Source: Bradyrhizobium sp. BRP22 (GTDB taxonomy: Bacteria; Pseudomonadota; Alphaproteobacteria; Rhizobiales; Xanthobacteraceae). From it: a DNA stretch of 61,428 nt. The notes below the pieces were generated by a model. That model saw only the letters and a list, made by a program, of their open reading frames with translations. It searched no databases and was not told the DNA's origin. The translations under genes and the position numbers were made by a program. The stretch is taken from contig NZ_JADYVX010000043.1 of assembly GCF_020194175.1 (NCBI RefSeq), positions 1 to 61,428 of the forward strand, given 5' to 3'. This document shows, in pieces, positions 41,883 through 48,972 of the stretch. Position 1 is the stretch's first letter. Every line of letters starts with the position of its first letter.

Positions 41883-42620
41883 TCAGCTATGGCAACAGGA
41901 TGCCTGAACCGGTGTCGGCTGGTACTGGTCACGGTGCCGCACCCAATCCATCGGATAGGGCAGGTCCTCTTCGTGACGGCCGAACGGCGTGAGATCGAGA
42001 TAGTGATAGGCCGCGTTCATCATGTCGGTGCCGCGGGCAAAGCACGAATAGGTGTGGAAGATGCTGCCGGTCTCATCGCGGTAGAACACGCTGATGCCCG
42101 GCGCCTCCTCGACACCGAAGCCGGAGGTGCCGAAATTATAGATCTTGGCCCCCGACTTCACTTCTTCCGGCGTGAACGACACCACGAAATCATGGTTGAA
42201 GTCACTGTTGGCCGCGGATAGCCAGTCGAACGTCCAGCCCACCCGCTTCCTGAATGCTTCCAGCTTCTCGAATGGCGCACGCGAGATCGCCACCGGTGTG
42301 GTATCGCGCGCCGCAAGATGCGGGATCATGCGTTCGTATCCGTCGGCCCAGAACGAGCAGCTCTTGCAGCCTTCGTCCCAATCGGGCGCGAACATGAAGT
42401 GCTGCACGACGAGTTGCAGCCTGGCTCTGAACAGGTCGGCGAGCGCCACCTTGCCGTTTGGGCCATCGAACATGTAGGCCTTGTCGACCTTGACCCATGG
42501 CAATGCCCGGCGCTCCTCGCTGAGGGCATCGCGGGCACGGGTGAAATCCTTCTCGTGCGCCAGGTGCACCTTGCGGGCTTCGAGCCATTCCTCGCGTGAC
42601 ACGACCTTGTGTGGCTGCAT
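41883..42620 (-). CDS. DUF899 family thioredoxin-like protein
   Basis: A 245-residue DUF899 protein. The family start SREEWLEARKVHLAHEKDFT, the central FMFAPDWDEGCKSCSFWAD (CxxC near 83-86, in thioredoxin position), and SVFYRDETGSIFHTYSCFARG are intact. The family has a thioredoxin fold and is often encoded next to ArsR and SRPBCC genes, as here; enzymatic role unproven, perhaps a dithiol reductase. Cytoplasmic. 21 bp separate it from the SRPBCC gene. Confidence 0.93.
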   Translation of the reverse strand: MQPHKVVSREEWLEARKVHLAHEKDFTRARDALSEERRALPWVKVDKAYMFDGPNGKVALADLFRARLQLVVQHFMFAPDWDEGCKSCSFWADGYERMIPHLAARDTTPVAISRAPFEKLEAFRKRVGWTFDWLSAANSDFNHDFVVSFTPEEVKSGAKIYNFGTSGFGVEEAPGISVFYRDETGSIFHTYSCFARGTDMMNAAYHYLDLTPFGRHEEDLPYPMDWVRHRDQYQPTPVQASCCHS

Positions 42621-42641
42621 GGCACCCTCCTTTGACAGAGT

Positions 42642-43103
42642 TCAGGCAACGAAATTTTCCAGCTTGGCGAACAGCTCGGTCCATCCACGCTCATGATTGT
42701 CGCGCGCGGTCTCGTCGGCGAACTGTTCGTAATGCAAGGACAGCAGCGTGCCGGCGCCATCTTGCCTCAGCGATACGGTCACCAGCGACTCGCGCTCGGG
42801 CGTCGAATGCCAGGCCCAACTGAAAACCAATCGCTCGTTTGGCACGACCTCGCGATAGACGCCGCCGACTTCGTGATATTCGCCGTCGTTGCCGCTGAAA
42901 CTGATGCGGTAGCGCCCGCCGGCGCGGACGTCGAGCTCGGCCCGCACCGAGCCGGGCTTCACATTCGCCGGCCCGAACCATTGCACTAGGCTTTCCGGTT
43001 CGGTCCACGCGGCGTAGATTTTTTCCGGCCGCGCGCGGAAACGGCGCGTGAGGGTGAGGCCGGGGCGCGCGGCGGCGCCGGGCTTGGCGGTGCTGATGGA
43101 CAT
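42642..43103 (-). CDS. SRPBCC (AHSA1/CalC-like) domain protein
   Basis: A 153-residue START-fold protein of the AHSA1 family. LTRRFRARPEKIYAAWTEPE, LVQWFGP near 46 and RLVFSWAWH near 97 mark the hydrophobic ligand-binding fold. Family members bind lipophilic ligands. ATG 43103 starts MSISTAKPG. Its first 118 bases overlap, in another frame, the end of the upstream ArsR-type gene, which ensures co-translation. Confidence 0.93.
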   Translation of the reverse strand: MSISTAKPGAAARPGLTLTRRFRARPEKIYAAWTEPESLVQWFGPANVKPGSVRAELDVRAGGRYRISFSGNDGEYHEVGGVYREVVPNERLVFSWAWHSTPERESLVTVSLRQDGAGTLLSLHYEQFADETARDNHERGWTELFAKLENFVA

Positions 43104-43432
43104 GGGTCTTCCTCCACGAAGGCGGCAAGGCGATCGAAATTGTCGGACCAGAAGCGCGCGTAGCGATTGAGCCAATCCATCGCCTGCTCCATCGGTCGCG
43201 CAGTCAGCCGGCACGCCACCGTGCGGCCGGTCTTCTCGCGCGCGATCAGGCCCGCACCCGACAATACGTCGAGATGCTTCATGATCGCGGGCAGCGACAT
43301 CTGAAATGGCTGCGCCAATTCGCTCACGGACAAGCCGTCCTTGTCGCCGAGCCGCCCCAGAAGTGCGCGGCGAGTGGGATCGGAAAGCGCCGCGAAGGTG
43401 CGATCCAGCGCATCGTCGATATACTTAACCAT
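42986..43432 (-). CDS. ArsR-family transcriptional regulator
   Basis: A 148-residue winged-helix repressor of the ArsR/SmtB fold. RTFAALSDPTRRALLGRLGD near 9-28, SVSELAQPFQMSLPAIMKHL with the recognition helix near 33-52, and the wing with AREKTGRTVACRL near 63. The metal-site cysteines of ArsR proper are absent, as in the subfamily paired with SRPBCC genes. The last 39 residues are Pro/Ser/Ala-rich and read over the SRPBCC gene in another frame, so the functional protein probably ends near residue 110. ATG 43432 (MVKYIDDA) is preferred to 43456. It should control this operon. Confidence 0.92.
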   Translation of the reverse strand: MVKYIDDALDRTFAALSDPTRRALLGRLGDKDGLSVSELAQPFQMSLPAIMKHLDVLSGAGLIAREKTGRTVACRLTARPMEQAMDWLNRYARFWSDNFDRLAAFVEEDPCPSAPPSPAPPRAPASPSRAVSARGRKKSTPRGPNRKA

Positions 43433-43524
43433 ATGGTTTAGTATAGGCCCGATCAATCACGAGTCAATGGCTCGTATCGCGGGAAAATTTGGCTCTCAGA
43501 AAGAGGGGGCAAGCGCGACGTGCG

Positions 43525-43685
43525 CCCTTCCCTTCTCCCCTTGTGGGAGAAGGGAAGGGCGCATGCAATGCGCGACGGATGAGGGGCTGCCTCCGCGGGC
43601 AACTGTATGCGTGGAGAGAACCCCTCACCCAAGTGAATTTGTTGCCGATGCCATCCCAGCCCTCTCCCACAAGGGGAGAGGGCGC
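43525..43685. repeat. Family B repeats, large inverted arrangement
   Basis: A perfect hairpin cccttctccccttgtgggagaa... and, 120 bp further on, ccctctcccaca aggggagaggg form a pair with about 100 bp of non-repetitive filler (43560-43650). The whole 316-bp gap between the ArsR gene (43432) and the DUF3551 gene (43749) shows no gene. Confidence 0.65.
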
Positions 43686-43748
43686 ATCAACTGGCACTGC
43701 GAAGGCGCGGGATGGTAGGCACGGCGCGAGGCACGCCGTCCGCCGATT

Positions 43749-44024
43749 TCAGTTGTAATAATAGTAGTCCCTGGGCACGCGGCCGCGACGCGGCGGCTGC
43801 TGCTGGCCGAAGGCGACCCGCGGATTGATGTTGCAATAGAGGTTACGGCCGGACGCGCTTGCCATGCATTGCGCATAGGTTTGATAGGAGCAGTCGCCTG
43901 GAATTCCAAAGCCTCGGCCTTGCGCGCACCAGGGATAGTCATAGGCCGCGGCGGGAGCGGAGCCGGCGGTGACACCCGCCCCGACGGCCGTCACGGCCAG
44001 CATTGCCAACATCAGTTTGCGCAT
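43749..44024 (-). CDS. DUF3551 small secreted protein
   Basis: A 91-residue protein with a signal peptide (about 1-27, MLAVTAVGAGVTAGSAPAAA). The mature part has the DUF3551 pattern YPWCAQGRGFGIPGDCSYQT and QCMASASGRNLYCNINP, with four cysteines for two likely disulfides. The family is nearly confined to Bradyrhizobium and relatives. Function unknown. An EcfG-like promoter candidate lies 71-95 bases upstream. Confidence 0.9.
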   Translation of the reverse strand: MRKLMLAMLAVTAVGAGVTAGSAPAAAYDYPWCAQGRGFGIPGDCSYQTYAQCMASASGRNLYCNINPRVAFGQQQPPRRGRVPRDYYYYN

Positions 44025-44094
44025 CGTCGTTCTCCTTCGCCTTGGCCAAGCTGGCCTGCATCTGCGTAGTCGCATGGCTGGCCTCAAGGTTCAG

Positions 44095-44119
44095 AACGCG
44101 ATTGTCGCGGGAAGGTTCG
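44095..44119 (-). promoter_or_regulatory. Candidate EcfG promoter before the DUF3551 gene
   Basis: On the minus strand CGAAC (44119-44115), 16 bases, then CGTT (44098-44095); GGAAC-N16-CGTT with one change in the first base. It points at the DUF3551 gene start 71 bases away. It is the third copy of this pattern in front of a small stress-type gene in the window. Confidence 0.45.
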
Positions 44120-44140
44120 GGAGGAGGCTTTGTCGCACCC

Positions 44141-45112
44141 CTATTCCACCTTCAGCCCGGCGCCCTCGACCACTTTCCTCCACTTTTCGGTCTCGGCGAC
44201 GATCTCCGCGCCGAACGCTTCCGGCGTCTGGATGCGCGGCTCGCCGCCCAGTTCAACCAAACGTGTTTTCATCGCCGGCTCGGCCATCACGGCGTTGATC
44301 TCGCTGTTGAGTTTCGTGATGATCTCCTTCGGCGTGTTCTTTGGCGCGCCGATGCCAAACAAGGCGCTCGCTTCATAACCCTTCACGGTCTCGGCGACGG
44401 CTTGCACGTCCGGCAGTTGCGGCGAACGCTCGGTCGTGGTGACGCCGAGCGCCCGCAACGAGCCGGAGCGGATATGCTGGATGATCGAGGGCATGTTGTC
44501 GAAGATCACGTGCACTTGACCGGCAAGCAGGTCGGTGATCGCAGGTGCTGCGCCGCGATAGGGCACGTGCTGCATCTTGGCGCCGCTCATCGCCATGAAC
44601 ATCTCGCCGGAGAGATGCACCGAGGTGCCGTTGCCCGATGAGGCCAGGTTCACCTTGCCGGGATTGGCTTTCACATACTCGATGAACTCGGCGACGTTCT
44701 TGGCCGGGACATCCTTGTTGACGGTCATCACGTTCGGCACCCGCTGGAACGAGGCGATCGGCGCGATGTCGCGAACGAAATTGAACTTCAGATTCGCATA
44801 CAGCGTGGCGTTGATGTAGTTCGCGGGATTGACCAGCAGCACGGTGTAGCCGTCCGGCTCGGCATTGATCGCGGCCTCGGTGGCGATGTTGTTGCCGGCG
44901 CCGGGCTTGTTCTCGATTACGAATTGCTGTCCGAGCTTCTCCGACAATCGCTGCCCGATCAGGCGCGCCAGGATATCGGTGGCGCCGCCAGGCGGATAAC
45001 CGACGATCCAGCGGACCGGCCGTGCCGGATAGTCCGCCGCCGAGGCGCCGCCGATCGCAAATGTCGAAATCCCGGAACCGATCAGGCCAAGCGCGGTACG
45101 GCGTGAAATCAT
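44141..45112 (-). CDS. Tripartite tricarboxylate transporter binding protein (TctC/Bug family)
   Basis: A 323-residue periplasmic binding protein. An N-terminal signal (about 1-26, ALGLIGSGISTFAIGGASAA) with an RR pair at residues 4-5 could be Tat- or Sec-type. ARPVRWIVGYPPGGATDILA near 30-49 is the Bug family hallmark, ENKPGAGNNIATEAA near 72 and GAAPAITDLLAGQVHVIF near 185 follow. Bug proteins bind carboxylates, amino acids or vitamins. The TctA/TctB membrane genes are not in the window near it, so it is an orphan receptor, a common situation in this family. Confidence 0.92.
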   Translation of the reverse strand: MISRRTALGLIGSGISTFAIGGASAADYPARPVRWIVGYPPGGATDILARLIGQRLSEKLGQQFVIENKPGAGNNIATEAAINAEPDGYTVLLVNPANYINATLYANLKFNFVRDIAPIASFQRVPNVMTVNKDVPAKNVAEFIEYVKANPGKVNLASSGNGTSVHLSGEMFMAMSGAKMQHVPYRGAAPAITDLLAGQVHVIFDNMPSIIQHIRSGSLRALGVTTTERSPQLPDVQAVAETVKGYEASALFGIGAPKNTPKEIITKLNSEINAVMAEPAMKTRLVELGGEPRIQTPEAFGAEIVAETEKWRKVVEGAGLKVE

Positions 45113-45249
45113 GAAGTTTCCTCCGATATGGCCGGGTTCACACCCCGGTCCGTTTCTGTTGAACTGACGACGCCGTGCGTTGTAACAAACTACGCATCGG
45201 ACAGCCAGTATGCACCCTGCGTGCTGGACCGCGACGAAAGGATGAGGCC

Positions 45250-45669
45250 ATGACCGTCAAGGTGAACGCGCTCGACCATCTCGTGATCAACGTGTCCGAC
45301 GTGGCGCGCTCCACCGAATGGTACAGCAGGATCCTCGGCATGGAGGTCAAGGTGTTCGACCCGGGCGAGGGCAAGGCGCCGCGGACCTCGCTCGTGTTCG
45401 GCAACCAGAAGATCAATGTGCGGCCGCGCAATGCCTCCAAGATCGACTGGTTCACGGCCGACCACGAGACGCCCGGCAGCGAGGATCTCTGCTTCCTCAC
45501 CTCCAGCACGCCCGATGAGGTCGTCGCGCATCTGAACGCCAACGGCGTCAGGATCGAGGAAGGCCCCTCGGCCAAGCAGGGCGCACGCGGCACGCTGCGC
45601 TCGGTCTATTGCCGCGATCCCGACGGCAGCCTGATCGAGATTTCATCCTATGAGGATGATGCCTCCTGA
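45250..45669 (+). CDS. VOC family protein (glyoxalase/dioxygenase fold)
   Basis: A 139-residue single-domain vicinal oxygen chelate protein. NALDHLVINVSDVARSTEWY begins with the first metal His (residue 9), the segment ending in EDLCFLTSS and the late DPDGSLIEISSY contain the other ligands (Glu near 131). Such proteins are glyoxalase-, dioxygenase- or antibiotic-resistance-like; the substrate is not evident. ATG 45250 (MTVKVNALDH) is chosen over an in-frame ATG further upstream. Its promoter lies in the 137 bp shared with the divergent TctC-type gene. Confidence 0.92.
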   Translation: MTVKVNALDHLVINVSDVARSTEWYSRILGMEVKVFDPGEGKAPRTSLVFGNQKINVRPRNASKIDWFTADHETPGSEDLCFLTSSTPDEVVAHLNANGVRIEEGPSAKQGARGTLRSVYCRDPDGSLIEISSYEDDAS

Positions 45670-45670
45670 T

Positions 45671-45730
45671 GCCGTCATTGCGAGTCAACGGGTCGGCGCG
45701 CAGCGCCGCCCGATGACTTGCAACGACGTG
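45671..45730. repeat. Family D-like repeat fragment
   Basis: gccgtcattgcgagtcaacg followed by a gggtcggcgc/gcgccgccc dyad and gatgacttgcaacgacg. The gtcattgcgag start matches the family D repeat at 47447 in part. It fills much of the 166-bp gap before the AMP-ligase gene. Confidence 0.45.
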
Positions 45731-45835
45731 GAGGGCTTCTGCCCGTAATATTTGCTCGCCGCGAGATCCGGTGGCACAAATGCTCCCCTAACAAGCAAAA
45801 CGACGGCAGCCAGCAAGGCTGCGCGGGAGGAAAGC

Positions 45836-47416
45836 ATGACCAATTCACAGGCAGCGCCTGGTATCGTCGGCCCGTTCGCAGGCCTCGACGTGCCATGGCT
45901 GCTTCGGATGCGCGCGGAGGTCCGGCGCGATCATCCGTTCCTGATCTGGGCACCGTTCGAGGCGCCGGCGCGGAGATGGAGCTACGGCGAATTTCACGAG
46001 CGCGTCGGCGCGCTGGCCGCGGGGCTCGCAAGGCGCGGCGTCAGGCCCGGCGAATATGTGCTGATCCATCTCGACAATTGCATCGAGGCGATGCTGGCCT
46101 GGTTCGCCTGCGTCGAGCTTGGCGCGGTCGCGGTCACCACCAACACGCGTTCGGCCGCCGCCGAGATGGAATATTTCGCCGGACATTGCGGCGCGGTCGC
46201 CGCGATCACCCAGCCGGCCTATGCCGAACTCGTCGCGGCCAATTGCCGCGAACTGCGCTGGATTGCAGTGATCTCGCATAACGCCGGCGCCGCGCCGGCA
46301 CAGGCCACGCCACGCGGCGACAGTTTCGAAGCGCTGTTCGCCGACAGCGCCGACCGGCCGCGGCGCGCCACCGACCCGCTCGCCCCCTGCAGCGTGCAGT
46401 ATACGTCCGGCACGACGTCGCGCCCGAAGGCGGTGCTATGGACCCATGCCAATGCGCTGTGGGGCGCCAAGGTCAATGCCGCGCACGAGGACCTGCATGC
46501 CGGCGACGTGCACCAGATCTACCTGCCGCTGTTCCATACCAATGCGCTCGCTTACTCGATGCTGGCGACGCTCTGGGTCGGTGCTACCAGCGTGATCCAG
46601 CCGCGCTTTTCCGCAAGCCGGTTCTGGGGAGTCGCGCTGGAACATGGCTGCACCTGGACCTCGACCATTCCGTTCTGCATGAAAGCGCTGCTGGAGCACG
46701 AGATCCCCGAGAACCACAAGTTCCGGCTCTGGGGCACGGCGGTGTCTGAGCCGCCGCCGTTTGCGGCGTTCGGCGTCAAGACCATCGGCTGGTGGGGCAT
46801 GACGGAGACCATCACCCACGGCATCGTCGGCGAGGTCGACCAGCCGAATACGCCGATGTCGATCGGCCGCGCGGCGAGCGAATACTCCATCCGCATCACC
46901 AATGATGACGGCTCGGCGACCGAAGTCGGCGGCACCGGCAATCTTTCGATCAAGGGCATTCCCGGCTTGTCGCTGTTCAAGGAATATCTGCACAACGAAA
47001 AGGCCACGCGTGAAAGCTTCGACGAGCACGGCTATTTCCTGACCGGCGATCGCGTCACGCTGCTCGAACACGGCTTCATCAAGTTCGGCGACCGCGCCAA
47101 GGACATGCTGAAGGTCGGCGGCGAGAACGTCGCGGCCTCCGAGATCGAACAGGTGATCGCCGTGGTGCCGGGCGTGCGCGAGGCGGCGGTGGTTGCGAAG
47201 AAACATCCGATGCTCGAGGAGGTGCCGGTGGTCTTCATCATCCCGCAGGGCGGCGTCGACCGCGCGCCCGCCGACCTGCATGACAATGTCATGGCGGCCT
47301 GCCGCAGCGCGCTCGCCGACTTCAAGGTGCCGCGCGAAATCCGCTTCGTCGACGACATGCCGCGCTCGACCCTGGAGAAGGTCGCGAAAGCGGAGTTGCG
47401 AAAGATGCTGGAGTGA
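45836..47416 (+). CDS. AMP-dependent synthetase/ligase (acyl-CoA ligase)
   Basis: A 526-residue adenylate-forming enzyme. The ATP-binding motif YTSGTTSRPKAVLWTH near 188-203, the WWGMTETI segment near 320 (A5), YFLTGDRV near 402 (A7) and GGENVAASEIEQVI near 430 are intact; the catalytic Lys lies in the C-terminal ...TLEKVAKAELRKML. It activates a carboxylic acid with ATP and CoA; the substrate (aromatic, dicarboxylic or crotonobetaine/carnitine-like) cannot be fixed. GGGAGG lies before ATG 45836. It follows the VOC gene but across a repeat, so an operon is uncertain. Confidence 0.92.
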   Translation: MTNSQAAPGIVGPFAGLDVPWLLRMRAEVRRDHPFLIWAPFEAPARRWSYGEFHERVGALAAGLARRGVRPGEYVLIHLDNCIEAMLAWFACVELGAVAVTTNTRSAAAEMEYFAGHCGAVAAITQPAYAELVAANCRELRWIAVISHNAGAAPAQATPRGDSFEALFADSADRPRRATDPLAPCSVQYTSGTTSRPKAVLWTHANALWGAKVNAAHEDLHAGDVHQIYLPLFHTNALAYSMLATLWVGATSVIQPRFSASRFWGVALEHGCTWTSTIPFCMKALLEHEIPENHKFRLWGTAVSEPPPFAAFGVKTIGWWGMTETITHGIVGEVDQPNTPMSIGRAASEYSIRITNDDGSATEVGGTGNLSIKGIPGLSLFKEYLHNEKATRESFDEHGYFLTGDRVTLLEHGFIKFGDRAKDMLKVGGENVAASEIEQVIAVVPGVREAAVVAKKHPMLEEVPVVFIIPQGGVDRAPADLHDNVMAACRSALADFKVPREIRFVDDMPRSTLEKVAKAELRKMLE

Positions 47417-47444
47417 GGGGCTGACGCGTCATTCCGCCCAGCCT

Positions 47445-47536
47445 CTCGTCACATCATTGCGAACGAAGCGAGGCAACCCATCTCGCCGCGTGCTGAGGCA
47501 TGGATTGCTTCGTCGCTTCACTCCTCGCAATGACGG
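47445..47536. repeat. REP-like palindrome, family D
   Basis: atcattgcgaacgaagcgag, caacccat, a short spacer, then atggattgcttcg...ctcgcaatgacgg form a 90-nt inverted repeat. Part of the right half occurs again at about 14305-14342. It lies between convergent genes and likely ends both transcripts. Confidence 0.75.
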
Positions 47537-47550
47537 AGGAGCGGTACGAA

Positions 47551-48648
47551 TCAATAATACCCGAACGCGACCGGGCGGAACGCCTGCAGCAATTGCTGAT
47601 CGAGTTTCTCGCCCATGTCTTCCATCATCGCGAACGCCTTGGCGTGGGTGAACTGCAGCCGGTAGGCGCGCTTCTCCACCAGCGCGGCGTAGATGTCGAC
47701 GATGGTGGTGAGCCGCACGATGTCGCTGATCTGACTGCCGTGGAGGCCATTCGGATAACCGGAGCCATCAAGCATCTCGTGATGGTGCAGCACCACATCG
47801 AGCATTTCAGGCGGAAAGCCGCCCTGGGCCGAGAGCGCCTCGTAGCCGCGCCGCGGATGCTCGCGCATTTCGACCATCTCGTCCGCCGCCAGTTCGGTCG
47901 GCTTGTCCAGGATGGAGATCGGGATGAACGCCTTGCCGACATCGTGCAGGAGCGCCGCGCGGGCAAGACGGCGCTGGTCATCCTCGCGCATGCCGAGATG
48001 CTGCGCGAATGCCACCGCAAAGCCGGTGACGAACAGGCAATGGCGATAGGTGTCGGTGTGATGGCAGCCGACCATGGTCAGCCATTCGCGCAAGGACGAG
48101 TGCTTGATCGCTTTCAGGATCTTGCTCTCGGCGGCGACGATGTCGCTGAATTTCAGCGGCACACCGGCAGGCAGCCTTTCGAAGATCTTGACCATCACCG
48201 CATGCGCCGCCTCGACGCCGCGATTCAGCGCCTTGCCGCGATCGGTTTCATCGTAGCCGTCTTCGTTCGGAAACGCGGAGCGGATGCGCTGCAACAGTCC
48301 GGCGGCGTCGAACGGACGCGAGATCGTGTCGGTGGCCCCCAGCGCCCAGGCCTGCATGGTCGCGTGGTGCAATGCGTCCTGCAGCACGAACAGCCGCGGC
48401 ATTTCGCGATAGGCTTCGGTCCTGAGCCTGTTACGCACGAGCTGCACACTCTCGGGCGAGCGCAGATTGATGTCGACTACAATGCCCGAAAAATCGCCTG
48501 CGGGCTTCTCGGGAATCTCCGCGGTCGAGATGGTGTCGACCTCGCCGACCGATCTCAGGATCCGGGCCAGTTCGCTGCTTTGGTCGCTTCGGTCCGACGC
48601 CAGCAACAGGCGGCGTCGCGACGAAGTCTTGTTGGCAAACGCTGTCAT
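47551..48648 (-). CDS. HD-GYP domain phosphodiesterase with receiver-like N-terminal domain
   Basis: A 365-residue signalling protein. The N-terminal 120 residues look like a degenerate response-regulator receiver (RRLLLASDRSDQSSELARIL, GIVVDINL, then SRPFDAAGLL). The C-terminal HD-GYP domain has HTDTYRHCLFV near 202, LLHDVGKAFIP near 235, and HHHEMLDGSGYPNGLHGSQI near 289-308, which is a complete HHExxDGxGYP motif. It should hydrolyse c-di-GMP to pGpG/GMP with a metal centre. The ATG at 48648 is chosen over 48669. It is the third c-di-GMP enzyme in the window. Confidence 0.93.
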   Translation of the reverse strand: MTAFANKTSSRRRLLLASDRSDQSSELARILRSVGEVDTISTAEIPEKPAGDFSGIVVDINLRSPESVQLVRNRLRTEAYREMPRLFVLQDALHHATMQAWALGATDTISRPFDAAGLLQRIRSAFPNEDGYDETDRGKALNRGVEAAHAVMVKIFERLPAGVPLKFSDIVAAESKILKAIKHSSLREWLTMVGCHHTDTYRHCLFVTGFAVAFAQHLGMREDDQRRLARAALLHDVGKAFIPISILDKPTELAADEMVEMREHPRRGYEALSAQGGFPPEMLDVVLHHHEMLDGSGYPNGLHGSQISDIVRLTTIVDIYAALVEKRAYRLQFTHAKAFAMMEDMGEKLDQQLLQAFRPVAFGYY

Positions 48649-48804
48649 GAAATTCCTGGGCGTGCGCAATGACGATCGACAACCGAGGCTAGCGGAGAAT
48701 GGGTTCTCTGCGGCTTAATGGGGATGATGAATGCGGGTCTAGCGAAAACGCTAGGATTTTACGGACTTGCTTATTGCGCACGCAACGCGGCCACGCTCAC
48801 AACT

Positions 48805-48910
48805 GTCATCATCCGCGCAGGCGGATGATCCAGTAACCATCAGCGCCGGTGAGACACACCACCACTCGGCGGTTACTGGATGCCCCGCCTGCGCGGGGCA
48901 TGACGACGAC
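48805..48910. repeat. REP-like palindrome, family E (type 2)
   Basis: gtcatcatccgcgcaggcgg ...atgatccagtaacc and ggttactggatgccccgcctgcgcggggcatgacgac form an inverted pair with a variable centre (48843-48865). The 324-bp gap 48649-48972 otherwise shows no coding frame. Confidence 0.7.
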
Positions 48911-48972
48911 GGTACGCAAGAAAAATCCGCCGGAGAGCATCTCCGGCGGATCGCTGCTATTGCGTGAATGCC

